Below are positions 7,280-10,754 of a stretch of 10,754 nucleotides of DNA, one piece after another. Position numbers and translations under genes: made by a program. Each line of letters begins with the position of its first letter. Position 1 is the first letter of the stretch. The notes beneath the pieces are model-generated. The model ran no database searches. It was not told where the DNA came from and worked only from the letters and a program-made list of their open reading frames with translations. This DNA comes from Lysobacteraceae bacterium (GTDB lineage Bacteria > Pseudomonadota > Gammaproteobacteria > Xanthomonadales > Xanthomonadaceae): contig DMID01000246.1 in assembly GCA_003449195.1 (NCBI GenBank), positions 353-11,106 on the forward strand, in the 5' to 3' direction.

Positions 7280-8053
7280 TCAGGTGGCCGCGGGCAGGGG
7301 ATGTGTTCCGGGCAGCGCAGCCCGGTCGCGCAGCATCCACCAATGCAGGGATAGTGCCACGAACCAGCAGCACATCAGCGTGGCGATGTCGTGCGAGACG
7401 AAATGCGCGCCCCGCAGCTGCTGGGAAATGCCGAACAGCAGCCCGAGCCCCAGTCCGAATGCCAGCCCCGCCCAGCGCCAGCGCGGCTTGATGCTGCACA
7501 GGAAGAAATACAGCGACAGCCATGCATAGCCGCCGCTGGCATGTCCTGCCGGGAAGCACGCCGTGGCCTTGCCCATGCCGGCGGGACGGGCCTCGAACAA
7601 GCCGATGAAAGGCTTGCCGCCGCCATAACGGACCAGATCCCACGGGCAGTCCATGTGGGTCAGGCTCTTGATCACGGTAACGGTGATGGTCGAGATGGCC
7701 ACCGCCAGCAGCACGTAGGCCAGCGGGCGCCGCAACGGACGCCAATCCGGTTTGCGCCAGGTCAATGCCAGTGCGATGGCGAAGCCCAGCCACAGCAGCG
7801 TGCTGAAGCGCTTGCCCAACTGGTGGATCACGTGGCGGGTGAGGGGGCTGTCGCGCAATGCCCACTGCATGCCTTCCCAGCGGAACACGGCATCGGCCAG
7901 CCACTGGTCCAGACCGTTCATCGCCACGACCAGTGCAAACAGCAGCAATGCCAACGGCAACAGGTGCCACAGATAGAAAGAAGGCGTGAAGCGCAGTGCC
8001 GCGGGGCGTGGTGCCATGTCCGCAGCGGCGCCGCCTGCCAAGGATGCGCTCAT
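7280..8053 (-). CDS. PAP2-family membrane phosphatase
   Basis: This 257-residue integral membrane protein has about six hydrophobic segments (near 27-46, 86-98, 111-129, 174-187, 194-209 and 222-238). It belongs to the type 2 phosphatidic acid phosphatase superfamily, which acts on lipid phosphates such as lipid A, phosphatidylglycerol phosphate or undecaprenyl diphosphate. The three catalytic motifs are recognisable but shifted from consensus: K129...DCPWDL (Cys where K-X6-RP has Arg), CFPAGH at 166-171 (PSGH equivalent, His171), and S210-Q...GAH217FVSH (Gln where Arg is usual, His217 as the likely nucleophile). A PAP2 gene also accompanies mcr-1, supporting a link with phosphoethanolamine transfer. 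The start at 8053 is chosen because the upstream extension is proline- and arginine-rich with no family resemblance; Met at 8017 is an alternative. The substrate is unknown. Confidence 0.85.
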   Translation of the reverse strand: MSASLAGGAAADMAPRPAALRFTPSFYLWHLLPLALLLFALVVAMNGLDQWLADAVFRWEGMQWALRDSPLTRHVIHQLGKRFSTLLWLGFAIALALTWRKPDWRPLRRPLAYVLLAVAISTITVTVIKSLTHMDCPWDLVRYGGGKPFIGLFEARPAGMGKATACFPAGHASGGYAWLSLYFFLCSIKPRWRWAGLAFGLGLGLLFGISQQLRGAHFVSHDIATLMCCWFVALSLHWWMLRDRAALPGTHPLPAAT

Positions 8054-8063
8054 CGGAGTATGG

Positions 8064-8079
8064 GGATCTTTTCTGATCC
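8064..8079. repeat. Inverted repeat in the PAP2 gene leader
   Basis: GGATC (8064-8068), six bases, GATCC (8075-8079) form a perfect 5-bp inverted repeat 10 bases upstream of the PAP2 start. It could be a small hairpin in the 5' leader or a protein site; it may be chance. Confidence 0.3.
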
Positions 8080-8100
8080 GTCGATCATCCGGACGCGGTT

Positions 8101-8118
8101 GTCGGAAAACGGTCGGAA
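8101..8118. promoter_or_regulatory. Direct repeat GTCGGAA-N4-GTCGGAA, candidate response-regulator box
   Basis: GTCGGAA occurs at 8101-8107 and 8112-8118, exactly 11 bp apart (TTCCGAC twice on the minus strand). OmpR/PhoB-family dimers bind such direct repeats spaced by one helical turn, as at PmrA boxes. The site lies 48-65 bp upstream of the PAP2-eptA start and about 165 bp upstream of the response regulator gene. That position suits activation of the minus-strand operon. I see no other copy in the intergenic region. Binding by the neighbouring regulator is inference. Confidence 0.45.
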
Positions 8119-8234
8119 CGCCGGCCAGTGAGGCCTTCCCGTGGCGTGCGAGGTCTTGCCGATGGCAAGGGCGCTCCGATGAACCGGGCATGGCTCGGCC
8201 GGAGGACGGACTGGCCGGCCATCGTGGCGGCGGA

Positions 8235-8240
8235 GACAAT
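8235..8240 (+). promoter_or_regulatory. Possible -10 box (GACAAT) for the two-component operon
   Basis: GACAAT followed by GG lies 43-48 bases before the regulator start. CTGGCC at 8211-8216 is a weak -35 match with an 18-base spacer. Support is limited to position and partial similarity. Confidence 0.25.
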
Positions 8241-8282
8241 GGCGGCAGGCAGGCGAGTGGCCGGCCACGGGAGGATCGGACG

Positions 8283-8981
8283 ATGCGTTTGCTGGTGATC
8301 GAGGACAACCGCAACCTGGTGGCGAACCTGTTCGATTACTTCGAGGCACGCGGACACACCCTCGACGCCGCACCCGACGGCCCGACGGGCCTGCATCTGG
8401 CCACCACCCAGACTTACGACGCGATCCTGCTCGACTGGGGGCTGCCGCGGATGGACGGCAAGGAGCTGCTGTGTCGCCTGCGTGCCGGTCCGCACGGCGA
8501 CGTGCCGGTGCTGATGCTGACCGCGCGCGATGAATTGCCCGACAAGATTGCCGGTTTCCGCGCCGGGGCCGACGATTACCTGACCAAGCCTTTCGCCCTG
8601 CCCGAACTCGAGGTGCGGCTGGAAGCCGTATTGGCGCGCGCGCAGGGCCGCAACCGCAACCGCGTGCTGCACGTGGCCGACCTCAAGCTGGATCTGGCCA
8701 CGCTGGAGGCCACGCGCGCGGGGCGGCCGCTGCATCTGTTCCCGGCGTGCCGGCGCCTGCTCGAGGTGCTGATGCAGGCCAGCCCGGCGGCGGTGGGACG
8801 CGAGCGGCTGGAGCAGGCCTTGTGGGGCGACGAGCCGCCCGATGGCGACATGCTCCGCTCGCACATCTACGAACTGCGCCGCAGCGTGGACGGGCCGTTC
8901 GAGGTCAAGCTGATCCAGACGCTGCCGCGCGTGGGCTACCGCCTGGCGGTGCCCGGCGAGGACATCGCCCGTGCATCGTGA
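8283..8981 (+). CDS. OmpR/PhoB-family response regulator
   Basis: This is a cytoplasmic DNA-binding regulator of 232 residues. The N-terminal receiver domain (about 1-118) has the acidic pair Glu7-Asp8, phosphoacceptor Asp51 in LLDWGLPRMDG, Thr80 in MLTAR and Lys102 in DDYLTKPF. The C-terminal winged-helix domain (about 130-225) ends in the usual LIQTLPRVGYRLA. Its recognition-helix part reads DGDMLRSHIYELRRSVDGPF. The stretch LHLFPACRRLLEVL replaces the common LTPTEFRLLELL. GGGAGG (8269-8274), eight bases before ATG 8283, fixes the start. The kinase gene overlaps its 3' end by 11 bp. The divergent neighbours are PAP2 and eptA, so a PmrA-like role in lipid A modification is likely, though assignment to pmrA or qseB is not justified by sequence alone. 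Confidence 0.93.
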   Translation: MRLLVIEDNRNLVANLFDYFEARGHTLDAAPDGPTGLHLATTQTYDAILLDWGLPRMDGKELLCRLRAGPHGDVPVLMLTARDELPDKIAGFRAGADDYLTKPFALPELEVRLEAVLARAQGRNRNRVLHVADLKLDLATLEATRAGRPLHLFPACRRLLEVLMQASPAAVGRERLEQALWGDEPPDGDMLRSHIYELRRSVDGPFEVKLIQTLPRVGYRLAVPGEDIARAS

Positions 8982-10266
8982 GCGCAGCCTGCGCACCCGC
9001 ATCACCTTGTGGGTGCTGGCCTATGTCCTGCTGTTGACGGCGGTGCTGGTGGCGGCCGGCAACTATGTCAGCGAGAAGGCCGAGCGGCGGGTCTGGGATT
9101 CGCTGCTCAATTCCGAACTCGACCATTTCCTGCAGCGGCGCATGGCCGATCCGGGTTACCACTGGCAGGACACGCCGACGGTGCGCCTGTATGGCCTCGG
9201 CGACGACGACGCGCCGCCGGCAAAGTTCGCCCGTTTGCACCCGGGCTCGCACGACGGCATCCATCTGGACGAGCGCGAATACGTGGTATTGGTGCGCGAC
9301 ACGGGCGGGCGGCGCCTTTACCTGTCGCTGGATCTGGCCGAGTTCGAGCGTCAGGAGCGCACGCTGGACATGCACACCTTGCTGGCGGTGCTGGTGCTGG
9401 TGGTGGCGCTGGGCGTGCTGGTGGCGTGGAGCGTCGGCCGGCTGGTCGGCCCGCTCGGGCGCATGGCGGCGGACATCGGTGCGCTCAGTCCGGATCGCGG
9501 CGGCCAGCGCATCCGGGTGCAGGAGCCGGCCAGTGCCGAACTGGCGGTGATTGCCGATGCGCTCAACGGCTATCTGGAACGCAACGCCCGTTTCGTCGAG
9601 CGCGAGCGCGCCTTCGTCGACATGGCCAGCCACGAACTGCGCACGCCGATCGCGGTGATCGGCGGTGCGGCCGACTTGGCACTGGCCCAGGACGATCCGG
9701 CGACGATGCGCAACCAGGTCGAGCGTATTGCCCACACCGCGCGCGAAGTCGAGCAGATGATCGCGGTACTGCTGGTGCTGGCCAAGGACCCGCGCCGCCT
9801 GCGTGCCGCCGGTGAACCGATCGAGCCGGACCAGTGGCTGCCGAAACTGGCGAAGGACCACGTGCACCTGTGCGCGGGCAAGGATCTGGCCGTGGACGTG
9901 GTCTCCGGCGGCGGTCCGACCGGCATCGTCGCGCCGACCGCCATCGTGCAGGCGGCGGTGGCCAACCTGCTGCGCAATGCCATCGAGAACAGCGACCGTG
10001 GCCGCATCGTGATCGACCAGCCCGAGCCGGGCGTGATACGCATTTCCGACCCCGGGCACGGCATGTCGCCGGAAGAGATCAGCGCCATCTACGGGCGCAT
10101 GGCGCGGGGCGGCCTGCGTGACGGCGGCGGCATCGGGCTCGATCTGATCGCGCGCCTGTGCGAGCACCTGGGCTGGCGCCTGAGCTTGTCATCGGACGGC
10201 GGCAAGGGCACTGAGGCAGTGCTGGACTTGCGTGCCCGCAGCCAAGGGCAGCCTGGTGCCGGTTGA
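8971..10266 (+). CDS. Sensor histidine kinase
   Basis: This inner-membrane kinase has 431 residues and starts at GTG 8971 inside the end of the regulator gene (11-bp overlap, translational coupling). It has a first membrane helix (about 12-30), a periplasmic sensor loop (31-135), a second helix (about 136-154) and a HAMP linker (about 155-208). Dimerisation and phosphotransfer use SHELRTPIAVI with His221. The ATPase domain has the N box NLLRNAIEN (332-340), the G1 box DPGHGM (360-365) and the G2 box GGGIGLDL (385-392). The F-box region, IYGRMARGG, is atypical. The sensor loop is small and acidic (for example a GDDD run at 77-80 and LDERE at 99-103), which would suit sensing cations or cationic peptides, but the ligand is not known. 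It should phosphorylate Asp51 of the preceding regulator. Confidence 0.93.
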   Translation: MHRERSLRTRITLWVLAYVLLLTAVLVAAGNYVSEKAERRVWDSLLNSELDHFLQRRMADPGYHWQDTPTVRLYGLGDDDAPPAKFARLHPGSHDGIHLDEREYVVLVRDTGGRRLYLSLDLAEFERQERTLDMHTLLAVLVLVVALGVLVAWSVGRLVGPLGRMAADIGALSPDRGGQRIRVQEPASAELAVIADALNGYLERNARFVERERAFVDMASHELRTPIAVIGGAADLALAQDDPATMRNQVERIAHTAREVEQMIAVLLVLAKDPRRLRAAGEPIEPDQWLPKLAKDHVHLCAGKDLAVDVVSGGGPTGIVAPTAIVQAAVANLLRNAIENSDRGRIVIDQPEPGVIRISDPGHGMSPEEISAIYGRMARGGLRDGGGIGLDLIARLCEHLGWRLSLSSDGGKGTEAVLDLRARSQGQPGAG

Positions 10267-10553
10267 TGGGGAATGCCGGGGCCGCGGCAAGTCGTGGTGA
10301 TGCCGTGCTGGGGAGTCGGGCGAGACCGGCCGCTTGGGCGAGTGCATCTCCGCAGCCGTGTTTGCTGCCTGATCGCTGAACGCTGGGCGCGTGGCAGCCT
10401 CGCCGGCATGCGGCAGCGGCAACAGGGGCATCCCCGGTCCCGGGAGGCACCCGTGATGCCATCGAGCGTGTCCGAGGGGCTCATGACGATTGCCCTGCGG
10501 CCAGCCCGATGCGTGGCCATGCGCCGTTTTGCCTGAATCGCCGGGCTCGTGCC
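10267..10553. other. Convergent intergenic region without a recognisable gene
   Basis: This stretch of 287 bp lies between the kinase stop and the stop of the minus-strand gene. It contains small hairpins without T-tracts: TGCCG/CGGCA at 10274-10289, GGGG-CAT-CCCC at 10425-10435, and GGCATC/GATGCC at 10427-10460. Any of these might help end transcription. The open frames here give arginine-rich, low-complexity products, and I see no RNA gene. Confidence 0.5.
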
Positions 10554-10754
10554 TCAGTCGGCCGGCAGGCCATGCCCGCGCAGCCATGCGCGGGCATCCT
10601 CGGCATCCTGCTCGAACCAGGCGCGGGCCGAGCCGAGCCGGAAGGTGTAGCCCCACGCATCCATGTCGGCCATCAGCCGTTCGCGGCCGACACCGGGCAA
10701 TGCATCGGCGAGGATGATCTGCAGGCAGCAGGTGGCGTCTTCCTCGGGCACCGA
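10554..10754 (-). CDS. Unrecognised protein, C-terminal 66 residues only
   Basis: A minus-strand frame runs from beyond the right edge of the window to TGA at 10554-10556. The visible end contains two cysteines (ATCCLQIILADALPGVGRER), then DMDAWGYTFRLGSARAWFEQ and an acidic-basic tail ending in GHGLPAD. An in-frame GTG exists at 10749-10751, but the frame is open to the edge, so this is most likely the 3' end of a longer gene. I do not recognise the family. The composition looks like a soluble alpha/beta protein with a helical end. It converges on the sensor kinase gene. Confidence 0.55.
   Translation of the reverse strand, partial: SVPEEDATCCLQIILADALPGVGRERLMADMDAWGYTFRLGSARAWFEQDAEDARAWLRGHGLPAD

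Noticed and set aside
5920..7491. Plus-strand open frame of 523 codons opposite eptA
   Set aside because: Gln/His/Arg/Ala-rich shadow of the eptA gene, whose own frame has all catalytic motifs.
7986..8282. Upstream extension of the response regulator frame
   Set aside because: The receiver domain begins at Met 8283 with a good Shine-Dalgarno sequence. The extension has no homology and overlaps the PAP2 gene.
8054..8314. Upstream extension of the PAP2 reading frame to 8314
   Set aside because: The added 87 residues are Pro/Arg/Ser-rich and would overlap the start of the divergent regulator gene. The family resemblance begins after 8053.
10273..10536. Plus-strand open frame of 87 codons after the kinase gene
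   Set aside because: Arg/Pro/Gly-rich with no plausible ribosome site or similarity; treated as non-coding.

Overview
The window is GC-rich, densely coded chromosomal DNA from a gammaproteobacterium. It is most likely a member of the Xanthomonadales/Lysobacterales (Xanthomonas, Lysobacter, Rhodanobacter or a relative). This rests on protein similarity to known families, on the order hflC - DUF2065 gene - purA, and on a conserved hypothetical gene just before aroG; the placement is an inference. I see no mobile element, CRISPR array, tRNA or rRNA.

Layout. (1) 1-2450, + strand: the 3' part of hflC, a small DUF2065 membrane protein gene, a strong intrinsic terminator, then purA (adenylosuccinate synthetase) closed by a GC-rich hairpin. 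(2) 2516-4196, + strand: a Bcr/CflA-type MFS drug transporter and a conserved hypothetical protein of 131 aa. (3) 4202-5562, + strand: a regulated aroG unit. A 27-codon leader peptide carries the run Phe-Phe-Phe-Trp-Tyr-Tyr. It is followed by mutually exclusive RNA hairpins and a textbook intrinsic terminator, then by a class I (AroG-type) DAHP synthase starting at GTG. This looks like a ribosome-mediated transcription attenuator reading all three aromatic amino acids. (4) 5575-8053, - strand: a PAP2-family membrane phosphatase followed by an EptA/MCR-type lipid A phosphoethanolamine transferase. (5) 8283-10266, + strand, divergent from block 4: an OmpR-family response regulator and an overlapping sensor histidine kinase. 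(6) 10267-10754: a convergent intergenic stretch and the 3' end of an unrecognised minus-strand gene.

How the genes work together. Blocks 4 and 5 form a compact outer-membrane remodelling locus: a two-component system facing the two envelope enzymes it probably controls. The shared 229-bp intergenic region holds a 7-bp direct repeat with 11-bp periodicity (GTCGGAA-N4-GTCGGAA), the geometry expected for an OmpR-family regulator. The expected phenotype is altered lipid A charge and tolerance to polymyxin or cationic peptides. Block 3 would match the first step of the shikimate pathway to the supply of charged tRNA-Phe, tRNA-Trp and tRNA-Tyr. The most interesting items are the aroG attenuator and the divergent lipid A locus with its candidate operator.
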